From positions 1,913,961 to 1,977,960 of the forward strand of contig UESW01003830.1 of NCBI GenBank assembly GCA_900491605.1: a stretch of 64,000 nucleotides of DNA, in the 5' to 3' direction. Shown here piece by piece: positions 11,235-23,120 of this stretch. Position numbers and translations under genes: made by a program. The stretch's first letter is position 1; every line of letters begins with the position of its first letter. The notes under the pieces were generated by a model, which did no database searches, was not told the DNA's origin, and saw nothing but the letters and a program-made list of their open reading frames with translations. Source of the DNA: Calamus simplicifolius. Lineage: Eukaryota; Streptophyta; Magnoliopsida; Arecales; Arecaceae.

Positions 11235-11590
11235 TAGGACCCCTGGCGACTCTGCACCATCACCCAGCTGGAAGAGGTGAAGTGCGTCCTCCGGCTGATC
11301 CCCATTTGGATGACAACCATCCTCTACTCCGTCATCTTCACCCAAATGGCCTCCCTCTTTATTGAACAGGGGGACGCCATGAACACCACCATCGCAGGCT
11401 TCAAGATTCCGCCGGCAAGCATGTCGGCCATCGACATCCTCAGCGTCACGTTCTTCATCCTCTTCTACCGCCAGCTCCTCACCCCCGTCGTGTCCAGACT
11501 TAGGAAGGACCTCAAGGGGCTCACCGAGCTGCAGCACATGGGGATTGGGCCCTCATCACCATCGAGATATCGGATATCCAAGTTAGTCTG
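11235..11590 (+). pseudogene. NRT1/PTR family (NPF) transporter exon fragment
   Basis: NPF proteins are 12-helix proton-coupled nitrate/peptide transporters. A frame from about 11243 gives PWRLCTITQLEEVKCVLRL, then PIWMTTILYSVIFTQMASLF, IPPASMSAIDILSV and KGLTELQHMGIG. These match, in order, the conserved stretch after the large cytoplasmic loop and the helices that follow. FTQMASLF and the spacing are most like NPF7 (NRT1.5/1.8) members; this is from memory of the family. After MGIG a one-base shift diverts the frame to a stop at 11589-11591, although the other frame still reads ALITI. No upstream start or other exons are visible, so this is a truncated or captured exon. Confidence 0.82.
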
Positions 11591-11899
11591 AAACAATCTT
11601 AACCATTTTTCTCATATTCAAATAGTTCAACAAGTTCTAAAATTCCTTCACAAAAGCCTTATAGATGAGAACATGAGTAAGGAATGATTCTACTTACCTG
11701 TTCATTCTTAGGTAGATTGGGAGGGAAAGGAATGAACTATACTTTTACAATAAATCTTTCAACTCAAATTTGGTGGTTAGACATACTATTGACAAACCAT
11801 GGAGCTCATTTAGTTCACAAATTTATCCAAGCCTAAGGAACTTGACACTTAAGGCTGCTCCCTACAACAGCATGGGAGAACCTCCCTCAACTTAATTTC
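11591..11899. other. AT-rich stretch, nothing recognised
   Basis: No reading frame or repeat boundary seen. It could be the NPF intron or degraded LINE sequence upstream of the RNase H tail. Confidence 0.4.
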
Positions 11900-12421
11900 T
11901 TGGTTTCCTTCTAAATCAGGTTATATTAAGGTGCATTTTGATGGATCAGTCCATCTGAATATGATTGATGTTGGAGCTATTATCTGAGATCATTGTGAGA
12001 AAATTTTATTTGCATTAGCTATTCTCTTTCTAACTTCCAATTCCAAATGCAAAGCTAACTGATGCCTGACATGGGATTAGAGTAGCTCTTTACAATTTTT
12101 TGAGTAATAATATTCTTCTTGAAGCTGATTTAACAACTGTTGTAGCTTGGATCACCGGCTAGGCAAGTTGCCAGCTAGACAAGTTGCCAATATGTCTACT
12201 TGAGGGACCTCCTTATAATCATTCCATCCGTACTAAATTTGAATGTTTACACATTTATTAGAGAACTATTTGATGAACTAGGCTATAACACGAATGAAAT
12301 TAACTTACTGAACTTAGATTTTCTACCTCAGCTTATTCATTTTCTTCTTGCTGATGCTTAAAGGATTCCTTTATATGGTTTTAATCCATCCTCTCTTTCT
12401 TACCAAAAAAAAAAAAAAAAA
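11900..12421 (+). mobile_element. Degenerate 3' tail of a LINE with poly(A)
   Basis: Across several frames, phrases such as IKVHFDGSVHLN, WDHRLG-like and ELFDELGYNTNEINLL are recognisable. They correspond to the RNase H (RVT_3) end of plant L1-type LINEs; compare VKINFDGSV in the LINE at 13731-19790. It ends in an 18-base A tract at 12404-12421. Many stops show it is old. Only the extreme 3' part is present, as expected from 5' truncation on insertion. Confidence 0.72.
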
Positions 12422-13068
12422 GACTAAACTACAGAATTAATCCCTATACTTAGATGGTTGTATCACTTTGGTCCTTAAACTTTAAAAAATTATAAAAATA
12501 ATTCTAAACTTTTTATTTTGTATCACTTTGATCCCTACCATTAAATAGGAGAAACGCCGTTTATTTTTATCCTATGTGACAGCATACGTAGCAGCACATA
12601 TAACATTCAAATAGCAAAAAATAAATTTAAAATTCATAACTAACTCGTTAATCCATTATTTAATAATTTTAAAAAATATATAAAAAAATAAAAATAATCT
12701 CCTTCTGCCCTGATTTGCCTTAATCCATGAGTATCCACGTACGCGCTGCACTACCCCCATCCTCTCCCGAGTTAGGGCCAATAAGGTTAGGAATTGATTA
12801 TTTTTATTATTTTTATATTTTAAATTATTAAATAACGAGTTAATATGTTAGTTATAGATTTTAAATTTATTTTTGCTACTTGGATGCCATATGTGCTGCT
12901 ATGTATGCTGCCACATAAGATAAAAATAAACGGCGTCTCTCCTATTTAATGGTAGGATCAAAGTGATACAAAACAAAAAGTTTAGGATTATTTTTATAAC
13001 TTTTTAAAGTTCAAGAACCAAAATGACATAACCTTCTAAGTACTAGGGGTTAATTTTATAATTTAGCC
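12422..13068. mobile_element. Foldback MITE with long terminal inverted repeats
   Basis: The left arm begins GACTAAACTACAGAATTAATCCC; the right end, reverse-complemented, begins GGCTAAATTATAAAATTAACCCC. The match continues inward for about 250 bp, including a block near 12540-12680 that reappears inverted at 12810-12960. It has no coding capacity. The left flank is the LINE poly(A) and the right flank is eight A residues (13069-13076), so an 8-9-bp A-only target duplication is possible, as for Mutator-type MITEs. Confidence 0.85.
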
Positions 13069-13076
13069 AAAAAAAA

Positions 13077-13730
13077 GTATGAATTATAGCAACAAAGAGA
13101 GTGGAAATTAGATATGGGTTTAATTAGAATACCCTTTATTTTTTTTCAGAAATAAAAACTTTAATCTTATTCATTCAAAATCTCATTCAATGCCTTTAGC
13201 CTCTTATATCATCCTCTTATTCTCTTGAATTTTTTTTTAATTACAGCACCATCCATGTACAGTTGGAAGTATCATAAAAATGTCATTAGACATACATGGC
13301 ATTCTACGGTATTAAGATGCATAGAATTTCATTCCTATCAAATACTTAAATATTATCTCATGATAAATACCATTTGCAAATAGGAAAATATCAGATCATA
13401 TATTCTTTATCCTTCTAAAATTATTCATGATAGACCATAATCAAAGATGCAGTTCTTCTAGTCACATGATTCTAAATTTTAAATAATAGTCACTATATAT
13501 AATAGTTTCTTCGTTCCACGTAGAACAGCTAGTCAGTCATAACATGGATCATTTCAACCAGGTCTGCGCAAACCAAACGGAGGTGGAAAGAACGAATGGA
13601 ATATAGGGGATTTTGGACCATGGGGCGATTTTCTGGAGTTGGACGAAGCCCACTGGACGACCGATCGGTCAACATCGGAGCAGTTAATTCCATCGACAGC
13701 ACCGCAGCCACTCAGTGGTGGTGGCTTCCC
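13077..13730. other. Intervening sequence, no supported gene
   Basis: AT-rich to about 13500, then more balanced. Short open frames near 13554-13780 overlap on both strands and look random. No repeat or RNA gene recognised. Confidence 0.4.
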
Positions 13731-13806
13731 TATTTTTTTTTTTTGATACAGGCAGGTGATCACACCAATCTAGGGTGAGTCAAACCCGATATGTCAGAGT
13801 ACAAAA

Positions 13807-16800
13807 TTAGGAGAGAACAGGGGGGCAAGGTTTACCCGGCTTCCAGCTCCAAGAACCAGAATGAGGCGCCATCCTAGCGGCAATCCAATCAGCCGCAGAG
13901 TTGGCTTTCCGGTAGATGTGCCTAATCCTGGCGCAAGAAATACCCTGAAGGTTAGAATGAATATCTCCAATCAAGGGGCTGATAGGCAAACGGGCACGGG
14001 AGTCCTGCCTAATCCAGCGGATAACAGTAATGGAATCCCATTCAACAATAATGCTGCAAGCTCCCAGACAGCGAATAGCACAACAGATACCAGCCCAAGC
14101 AGCACACAACTCCGCAAGGGGCACTGTGGAATCAAGAAGACCAAGTCCACCAGATGCCAGCATCTCACCGTCAGGCCCACGAATCACAAACGCCGAGCCT
14201 GCACATCTTTCGCGAACACTACCATCAAAGTTGATTTTAACAAACCCTGGAGGTGGGGGCTCCCAAGAAATAAAGACGTACACCGGTAAGCTGCCGAAGC
14301 AGCAGGGGAGTCCCAGTGGCCAGGGGTAGCAGAAACACGAAATCTCTGATGGAATGTATACTCAGCAGCTAAGGAGAAGGCGGCCCTAACAACCCTGCGA
14401 GGATGAATAGTCTCATCAGCGAACAGAAGCCAATTCCGAGATAACCAAATATGATAAGCAGTGTAAGCCCTCCTCGAAACCAGTAGGTGGAATCCTCTTA
14501 CCATATCCTCCCTGATGATACTCAGAAAGTGACTACACAGGGATTCAGACCCCTGATCCCAAGGACCATCACCTAAAATCTGCCAAGTCTGTCTTGCTTG
14601 AGAGCAACTGAAGATAGCATGACCAACCATCTCATCCTCCCTACCACATAATGGGCAAGTAGGCAGAATGCTCATACCTCTCGCGGAGAGCAGTGAACAA
14701 GTAGGAAGTGTGTTCCATGCAAGTTTCCACATAAAAAGCCGCACCCTGGGATGAATGGGGAGACGCCAGATCCACTTCAAATCAATCGAATGCTGAGGCT
14801 GAGGGCTGTAAATCTCAACAAGATCTCTAATAGGAGCACGGGACAGACAGGATCTCCTCCAAACCCTAATATCAGGGGTGGGACCCGGAGTAAGAGGAAT
14901 GGCAAGAATGCGCCGGTAAAGCTCGACTCCTAAGAAGCTAGAGACCATAGAAGAAGACCAAGCAGAGCGATCCAGACCGAATAAGTCAATCACCCTCATA
15001 CCCTGAGGGATGTCAGAACTCACAAAAGTCAGCCAACGGGATAGTGGAAGGTCAGCAATCCATGTGTTATGAACAATATCAACAGAAGCCCCATCACCTA
15101 GCGACCAAGAGATGCTGTCCAAAATAGCCGGAGCATGCCGACAAACCTCTTTCCAAAAAAAAGAGTACCCAAGGAAAAGCTGAGGAAGAGAGGAAGAATT
15201 CCAGTCTCCATATTTAGCCCGCATAAAGGAGCTCCATAAACAGTGCGGATCAAGCAAGAACTGCGTAGCATGCCTCGCAATTAGAGCATCCCTCCTAACA
15301 ATGAGCGACTGGATCCCGAGCCCACACTCGGTAATCGGCATAGAAACAATATCCCAAGCTAGGATGTGAATACCGTGCTCATCCTGCATCGAAGCCCAGA
15401 GGAAATCCTGGAACTGTCTCTCAATCTTCCTCAAGAAAGACAAGGGAACGGCAGCATTGGCAAGCAGATAGAGAGGAAGGGAAGATAGCACCGAGCGTAA
15501 CAGTGAAAGCCTCGCCATCATAGAGAGCCCAGTGACCTGCCACCCATCCAATCTGTCACGGACCCGGCTAACTATGTTGCTGAAATTAGAGATACGAGGC
15601 CGCCTCCCCGTAATAGGTATTCCAAGATAGGATAGCTGATCAGCCTGATTAGGAATACCCATAATCTGTGAGATAGTCCCTCTAACTGTAGACTTCGTCC
15701 TAGGGTTGAAACAGATAAGAGATTTAGTGATATTGACTTTCTGCCCTGAAGCACTACAATAAGACTGAAGAATAGTTGCAAAAGTGATAGCATTGCGAAC
15801 AGTGGCCCTTCCCAGAAGAATGCAATCATCAGCAAACATAAGGTGAGAAAGGGAGGGCCCTTGGGGACCAGCAGTATAAGGGGCCAAAGAGTTGCTATCC
15901 TGAGCCTGAGATAGCGCCCGAGACAATGAATCGGCCGAGAAAATGAATAGGAAAGGCGAAAGAGGGCAGCCCTATCTCAACCCAACCTCCGAGTGAAAAT
16001 AATCAGTCTGACCACCATTAATACGGAGAGAGAAGGAGGGCCGGTTAACACAGGCCATCACCCAGTCAACAAAGAGCTCCGTAAACCCAAACCTAGAAAG
16101 AGTGTGGCGCAGAAAACCCCAGCTCAATCTATCACAAGCTCTCTCCATATTGAGCTTGACAGCCATAAGACCCTGACGGCTAGGAGCTCACTGAAGGTCA
16201 TGCATGAATTCCTGAGCAAGCAGAGCATTATCAGTGATGCTGCGCCCCCTGAGAAAAGCCCCATGCTATGGAGAGATGATGCGAGGCATCACAGAACACA
16301 TTCGGGATACCAGGTGCGCACACATACTTTGTATAAAGTGGTGTAGAGACTAATAGGCCGAAAATGCTGAGGAGAGGAAGCATCAGGGCGTTTGGGCACC
16401 AGGGTGATAAGAGTCCGATTCCAATCTGCTGGAATTGCTTTAGACTGAAAAACAAGCTGAATAGCTTGCACCACCTCCTGTCCAACAATATCCCAGTAGT
16501 GGCAAAAGAAAACAGTCGGGAACCCATTAGGTCCAGGAGCCTTATCAACACCAAGATCCCATAAAGCCCTCCGAATATCATCCTCAGTAATTGGACAAAT
16601 GAGAAGAGCATTCTCCACATCAGAGACCCTAGAGGAAGGGAGACCGGGAAAATAGGGTACCCTTCACCAGAGTGCTCAACCATCTAGATTGAAAGAAATG
16701 GAGCATCTGATCCCTGCTCATCTGGAACTCCTCCTGAGGGTTGCCCTCCTCGTCAATAAGCCGTCTAATGCGGTTCGCAGCACGTCGTTTTAGAGTAGCC

Positions 16801-17903
16801 TGGTGAAAGAATCTAGTGTTGGAGTCCGCTTCTTGAATCCACTGAATGCGGGACCTCTGCCTCCAAAAAGTCTCCTGTTGTAATAAAAGAGAGTGATGAA
16901 GAGACAAGTTGGTTCTAAGGGTCAAAAGATCAGAATCAGAAAGATATCCCTCTTGGTCCTCCTTTGACTGCAGAGACGAAATAATAGACTCAGTCTGCTC
17001 AACCCGTCGAACAATGTCCCCCACCTCCCTTCTACTCCAACTACATAGTCTACATCTAGCAAGAACCAGACGTCGTGAAAGTCTATAGGTGGCACTCCCT
17101 CTGACAGGCAACCGCCAAACCTATGAGATGACAGATCTAGCAGAAGAATAGAAAGTCCAGAATTTCTCAAATCGGAACACCCTACTCTGATGGAGAGACA
17201 CGTCAGTAGAAATCAGAATAGGACAATGATCCGAAGCAATTCTAGACAGATGAGTAACATTGGCTGAGGGAAAAAGTTGGAGCCACTGAGGATTGGCCAA
17301 GGCTCTATCCAGTCTTTCCCACACCCTAGCTGAACCCTAACGATTGTTACACCAAGTGAACTAAGGCCCAGAGAATCCCAAATCCAAAAGACCAGCTGAA
17401 GCAATGAAGTTCCTGAACTCAGATCTTTCCACTGAATCAACTGCCTGCCTGCCACCTCTTTTCTCATTGGCCCCGACAATGCAGTTGAAGTCACCCGCAA
17501 TGAGAGAAGGAATACCTTGGGATAGCAAAGAATGAATCTCAGCCCATAGCACCTGGCGCACCCTGAAGTCAGTACTAGCATAAGCACCCGATAGAAGCCA
17601 GGGACCATGAGATCCATCAGAAACAACCAGAGCAACTTGTTGACCACAGTAATGAAAGGCATCCACTTTGATATTGTCAGCTCTCCACAAAACCACAATA
17701 CCGCCGGAGAGACCAACAGAGTCAATAGCATAGGAAACCCAAGATCTGGAGACCATACGTCGGAAGCGAGCAAGACTGGTCCCCGACAACCGAGTTTCCA
17801 GAAGAACACAAATATCAAAACCATGAAGCTGCAATAGCCTCCCAAATGTGGAGCGAAACGATGGTTTCTGGGCTCTGCATACATTCCAGACAAGAATCTT
17901 CAT
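13807..17903 (-). pseudogene. LINE ORF2: endonuclease, reverse transcriptase, RNase H (broken)
   Basis: ORF2 nicks target DNA and reverse-transcribes the LINE RNA. The ATG at 17903 gives MKILVWNVCR. The endonuclease shows its Asn (WNVC), Glu (LLETRL), AGDFN, and SDH (ASDHCPI, about 17220) motifs, split by a frameshift near 17340-17360. Reverse transcriptase has DKAPGPNGFP (about 16530), MAVKLNMERACDRLSW, and the FADD catalytic box (LMFADDCILL, about 15830). zf-RVT (CPLCGRE) lies near 14650, and RNase H begins FDGSV (about 14240). Stops or shifts also occur near 17115, 16620-16650, 16240-16300, 16190, 15970 (GLR*GCPLSP, CAG to TAG type) and 14290. The RNase H end terminates at 13807. Confidence 0.9.
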
Positions 17904-17943
17904 TCCGAGGCATGAAAGGGGGGAACCCCCGCCCTATCCCCCA

Positions 17944-19641
17944 TCAACTCATCAACAAGGCGGTCGTCAGCTGGAAGAGAACCCATAGCAGGTTCCTTAC
18001 CCCTACAATCCTCCGGATGGAACGAATCCATGGATACGACTTCCACATCCCGGAGAACATAATCCTTAGAGCAGGACGATTCCATGGCTTCAGCCTCCTC
18101 GCCCCGAAGGATAGCCTTCTTAAGCAGAAGGACCGCCGAATCATGAGTAGCTGCTCCATCTGGGCTGGCAAGGAGAGACCTGAAGCATACCGCAGACCCG
18201 GCCATTCCTTGCGATGAGACTTCTTCTTCCCTGGCCCCGATAGGTCAAGAGACCCCCGGGAAGAGTCAACAGTTGCTAGAAAAGTGAAAGACCCCTGTGA
18301 TCTAGCTTTCCCCCTAATAGAAGTCTTCCCTTTTCCTTTAGTGGTCCTGGATACCACTCGCTGCGAAACAAGGTCCTCAGGCCGGGTCCTCTTGGAAGGG
18401 CCAGAATAGCCATCCTCCTGGGACTTAGGCTGCGTAATCAATCTATCAGGCTCTAAGCATGCAAAAGGATTAGAAGCATTGCCCTCATCAGACCCTTTAA
18501 GCAAACCTTTCTGAAACTTTGCTACAGTACCAACCGGCACAGAGATCCCTTCAATCACTGAGTCAATGTTTTCCTCTGCTCGGTTGCCTGGGCCTACGCT
18601 GCCTGGGTCAACAACACCCATCAGAGGAAGGCTTGATGCCGACTTCTCCGCATGGACCATCCCTCCCTGGGACTTCCACACCGCGGAAGGAGAGAGCGAG
18701 GCAATCCCCCTGCTCGGCTGCCGGCGGGCTGGTTTCTTAGGAAGTTGCCATCCGTCGGCCAAAGCAGGGGATGACTCGGGAGAACCGATACGTTCACCCG
18801 ACGAAGGTTCCTGGGAAGATTTCCGGTGCCTGATAGCAGCCATCCAGGGCCCAAAAGCAGGACCGGAAGAAGGCGAGGAGGAATCCGTCACAGCCTGGCA
18901 AGATCTAAAGAGATGCACTGATCCACAATCACTGCAAATTCCTTCAAGGTTTTCATATGAAAACTATTGCCAAAATGGATCTCTGCTGCCACGGATCCGA
19001 GTGCCTGGCTGGAGAGGTATACTCAGATCTACTCGGACACAGGCCCGAGCAAAGCTTCCATGCTTCCTTGCCTTGGTTGATTCATCAGAATAAAGGAATT
19101 GCCCTGCCACTACAAGGATGGACGATAGAATTTCATCACTCCAGAACTCAATTGGAAGTTGTGGCAACCGTATCCAGAGCAGAGCAGAATGGATGGAGCT
19201 GTCGACTGGAACGAATTCCGGACACCACTCTGCAGTGATGATCGGTTGTCCATTAACAACCCAGGGTCTTCCCAATGCAAGAGCCTTAGCTCGGATGTCA
19301 GAGAAATGGAAGATGAAATGCTTATTCGCCAAGGTCAGAGCTTCGATGTCACCAGTCAACCCCGCTCGGTGGAACTCTCGAACTATGATTTCCGGCAAAA
19401 TCCAGCGAGAGAGGCAGCGAGCGAGGATAGCATGACTCCCCCATCTTTCTTCTTCAGCATCCAGAGAGTGCAGCAGCACTTGGACTATGTTCGGATACCA
19501 CCATTCCAGCTCCGCCACTACCGCCGAAGGAGGAGAAGGAGCAACCCATTCAAACCAACTTCCACGGGCCCGATGCCATGCCGTGCCGGATATCCCTGCC
19601 CCGACGGACTCGCCGGGACACAGTTGAGCTGGAGTCCCCAT
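17944..19641 (-). pseudogene. LINE ORF1: DUF4283 / zinc-knuckle protein
   Basis: ORF1 is an RNA-binding gag-like protein. I take the ATG at 19641 (MGTPAQLCPGE) as start, because the open frame upstream to 19767 has no ATG. The DUF4283 domain is clear from FHFSDIRAKALALGRPWVV and PLWIRLPQLPIEFW. A frameshift near 18920-18960 falls inside the zinc knuckle (CSDCGSVHLFRSC). The rest is a basic Ser-rich tail to about 17944. ORF1 and ORF2 are about 40 bp apart. It is not intact because of the frameshift. Confidence 0.83.
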
Positions 19642-19840
19642 CACTCGAGAAGCAGGCCAGAGAAAACAAACCAGAGCGCCGGGGATCAGAGAAGATGAAG
19701 ACGAAGCTCGAATCTTAAAGCAGAATCGGCAGAGGAAAGCTTCTAACCACCAATATATCTTTGCCAACGGTATGATCCCACTTGAAAATATTAAGCTTCT
19801 AGATTAGGTCCCACTTAGAACTAGTCAATTCACCCAGATC

Positions 19841-20094
19841 TGTTGGGATTGTTTCCAACTCAGATTATTTTGGGAAGAGGAATCAAGGTAGAAGAAGGAT
19901 TTTCACTCAAGAATAAAATTTTTCTATTACGTTTCATTAAGCACATCACCATATAAATATTGTTTCTTGTTTACGGATAAGCATAATCCTCTTATGATCT
20001 TATCCATCTAAGGCTATCCTATCAAATCATAAAAAGATAGGCTCATTATTTAAAAAATTAACTCTAACAAACTAACAACCCTTATCTTTTAACA
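19841..20094 (-). repeat. 3' LTR of copia-B
   Basis: 254 bp with TGTTGGGATT at its left end and TTTTAACA at its right end. It is homologous to 24876-25131. Confidence 0.95.
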
Positions 20095-23000
20095 CTCCCC
20101 TTTAATGGTTGTTCTTGGATACCCATGAGATCTCTAAAGTGAATGAATTTCTCCTTGGGTAGTGCCTTGGTGAAGATGTCTGCAATTTGGTCTTCAGTCT
20201 TCACATACTTGACTTCAATTTCTTTTTCTTCTACCACATCTCTAATGAAATGGTACTTGATTTTGATATGCTTGGTGCGGCTGTGATATATAGGATTCTT
20301 TGTCATAGAAATAGTAGATTTGTTGTCACATAGCAGAGTAGTAGCTTCTTCTTGCTTTTCACCCATATCTTTAAGTATTCTTCTCAACCAAATTATTTGT
20401 TGAGCTGCCAAAGTTGTTGAAACATATTCTGCTTCAGAAGAAGATAATGCCACTGTATCTTGCTTCTTAGATGCCCAAGATATGATACCTGATCCATAAA
20501 AGAATGCATATCCTGATGTGCTTTTCATATCATCAATACTTCCAGCCCAATCACTATCACAAAATCCAACTAATTTCATCATATCATTCTTGTTTCTTTC
20601 ATATATGATCCCATAATCTTTAGTACCTTTGATGTATCTCAAGACTCTTTTTGCTTGTCCAAAGTGAATATTACTTGGCTTTTGCATAAATCTGGAAAGT
20701 AGACTTGATGCAAACATTATGTCTAGCCTTGTAATTGTTAGATATAATAAGCTTCCAATAATGCTTCTGTATAATTGTGCATTTGCTTCACCACTTTCAT
20801 CTTCTTTCATCAACTTATCATTTACCACAAAAGGTGTTTCCACACTATTGCAATTTTCCATGTTGAATTTTTGAGAATGCCTTCTACACACTTCTTTTGA
20901 CTGAAAAATATACCATCTTTTCTTTGACTAATTTCAATTCCCAAAAAATAATGAAGCAAACCCATATCATTCATTTCATATCTTCTCATCATATCATTTT
21001 TGAAAGTCAAGATCATATGCTCATTGTTATCAGTAATAATTAAATCATCAACATAAAGAGAGACAATGAGAATATCATTACCTTGCTTCTTCACATAAAG
21101 TGTTGGTTCACTTGGACTTTTTAGAAAACCTTTTTCATTGAAGTAGGTGTCAATTTGAGAGTACCATGCTCTGGGTGCTTGCTTCAGCCCATATAATGCT
21201 TTCTTTAACTTGTATACCTTGTTTTCTTGACCTTTGATGATAAAGCCTTGAGGTTGTTCAACATAAATTTCTTCTTCTAATACTTCATTCAAGAATGCAG
21301 ACTTTACATCTAGTTGATGTAGTTTCCAACTTTTATTAGCTGCTATAGAAATAAGAGTTCTAATTGTATCATGTCTAGCAACAGGTGCAAAAGTTTCTTG
21401 ATAATCAATACCATGTAATTGAGAGTATCCCTTTGCTACTAATCTTGCTTTATGTCTTTGAATGGTTCCATCTGGATTGTGTTTTGTTTTGTAGATCCAC
21501 TTCAAGCCAATGACTTCCTTATCACTTGGTTTCTTCACTAATTCCCAAGTTTTGTTCTTCTCAATCATATTGATTTTTTCTTGCATTGCCTTGTTCCACA
21601 CTTCTTCTTGCATAGCATTTTCATAAGTTTTAGGCTCAATCATGCAGAAATTACAAGAAGCATAAATGTCACTTAACCTTCTCATTTTTATAGGAGTAGA
21701 ACTTGAAGATGGACTTGAACTTGGAGAAGTTTGTGGTAAACCTTCAACCTCATTTTCTTCATTTTGAGCATCATAGATTTCTTCATCAAGAGGAATAATA
21801 TTTCTTCAACTTTCTTTTGCTTCCAATCCCAAGCAACTTTCTCATTGAAAATAACACTCTTCTTATGATCACTTGATTTTGCTTCAAGCTGAAAAGTCTA
21901 TAACCTTTTGATTTAGAACTGTATCCAACAAAGATACATTTTTTACTTACTTCATCAAGTTTATGTCTCCTTTCCTTTGGAATATGTGCATAGCACACAC
22001 ATCCAAAGATTTTGAAATACTTCACTGAAGACTTTCTACCATGCCAGGCTTCAAATGGTATTATATTTTGAAGAGCTTTTGTTGGACATCTATTCATCAG
22101 ATAAACTGCTGTATTTACTGCTTCTGCCCAATAAGAATTTGGAAGGCCTTTGTCTTTGAGCATAGATCCAGACATCTCAACAATAGTACGATTCTTTCTT
22201 TCTGCAACACCATTTTGCTCTGGTGTATAGCTAACAGTCAATTGTCTTTGTATACCATCATCTTCACAAAATTTCTCAAATTCATTTGAATTGTATTCAC
22301 CACCTCTATCACTTCTCAGCACCTTGATATAATGCCTACTTTGTCTTTCCACATGATTTTTAAACTTCTTAAAGATAAGAAATGCTTCTGATTTATGTCT
22401 CATAAAATATACCCATGTCATCCTCGAATAGTCATCAATAAAAATAATGAAGTAGATGTTACCTGCATGAGAAGGAGTTTTCATAGGCCCATATATGTCA
22501 GTATGAATAAGCTCCAATGGTGCTTTGGCTCTCCATACATGCTCTTTTGGAAATGCCTCTCTATGTTGTTTTCCAAGTGCACATCCTTCACAAGGTTCTT
22601 CCTTGTCATGTATTGCTGGTAGATCATACACCATATTCTTTTGATATAAACTTCTCAAACTTTGAAAATTCAAGTGCCCAAACCTTTTGTGCCATAGCCA
22701 TGACTCATCATTTACCTCCATCTTTCATGCAACATCCTTTGCATAGTGCAAAATAAGAGGAAAACTTCTATTTTTCTCTATCTTCATATTTTTCATAAGT
22801 TGCTTTTTCATCCCTCTGTCATATAACTTGCAAACATTATTTTCAAAGTGTACCATATGGCCATGCTCAATCAGCTGTCCAACACTCAAGAGATTTTGCT
22901 TCAAATCTGGAACAAGTAAAACATCATGAATGAAATTTCTTCCTTTCTTGGTATTGATTTCAATTGTGCCTTTGCCTCTTGCTTGGACTAATGCACCATT

Positions 23001-23120
23001 TCCCATCTTCACTTGTGAAATTGAAGAACTGTCAATGTTCACAAAAAATAGACTTGTCACCAGTCATGTGATTGCTGCAACCACTGTCAAGATACCACAT
23101 ATTATTACTTTGCTCTTCTG
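20082..23120 (-). pseudogene. copia-B pol: protease, integrase, RT, RNase H
   Basis: The polyprotein cleaves itself, integrates the cDNA and copies the RNA. The protease begins near 23100 with YLDSGCSNHMTG, an intact DSG triad, followed by a frameshift at about 23045. The pre-integrase HHCC domain is WLWHKRFGHLNF plus CEGCALGKQH. The integrase triad is HTDIYG, RSDRGGEY and VAERKNRT. RT has LDVKSAFLN, YGLKQAPRAW and the intact SLYVDDLII box. RNase H has GFCDSDWAGS and SSSEAEYV and runs to 20082. Shifts lie near 22730, 21690-21790 (integrase to RT) and 20870. All catalytic boxes appear intact, so this is the least decayed pol in the window, but it is not translatable as one protein. Confidence 0.9.
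20095..20106 (-). other. Polypurine tract of copia-B
   Basis: On the - strand AAAGGGGAG lies directly before the LTR terminus. Confidence 0.75.

Larger units (their letters stand above)
13731..19790 (-). mobile_element. L1-type LINE, nearly full length
   Basis: About 6.0 kb on the - strand. The 3' end is a poly(A) of 13 bases after CTGTATC (13731-13745). ORF1 has a DUF4283 domain and a zinc knuckle. ORF2 has an apurinic-type endonuclease, reverse transcriptase, zf-RVT and RNase H. This is the standard plant L1 layout. Several frameshifts and stops inactivate it. The 5' end lies between 19770 and 19835, and I could not find a convincing target duplication matching the GTGGCTTCCCTA next to the poly(A). 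Confidence 0.92.

Noticed and set aside
13500..13790. Possible gene fragment beside the LINE 3' end
   Set aside because: Short overlapping frames on both strands with no recognisable domain.
14184..19698. Many + strand frames over the LINE
   Set aside because: They are complements of the LINE ORF1/ORF2 coding sequence and show no domain.
13711..19835. Target duplication for the L1-type LINE
   Set aside because: The sequence next to the poly(A) (GTGGCTTCCCTA) has no match near the 5' end in 19741-19840.
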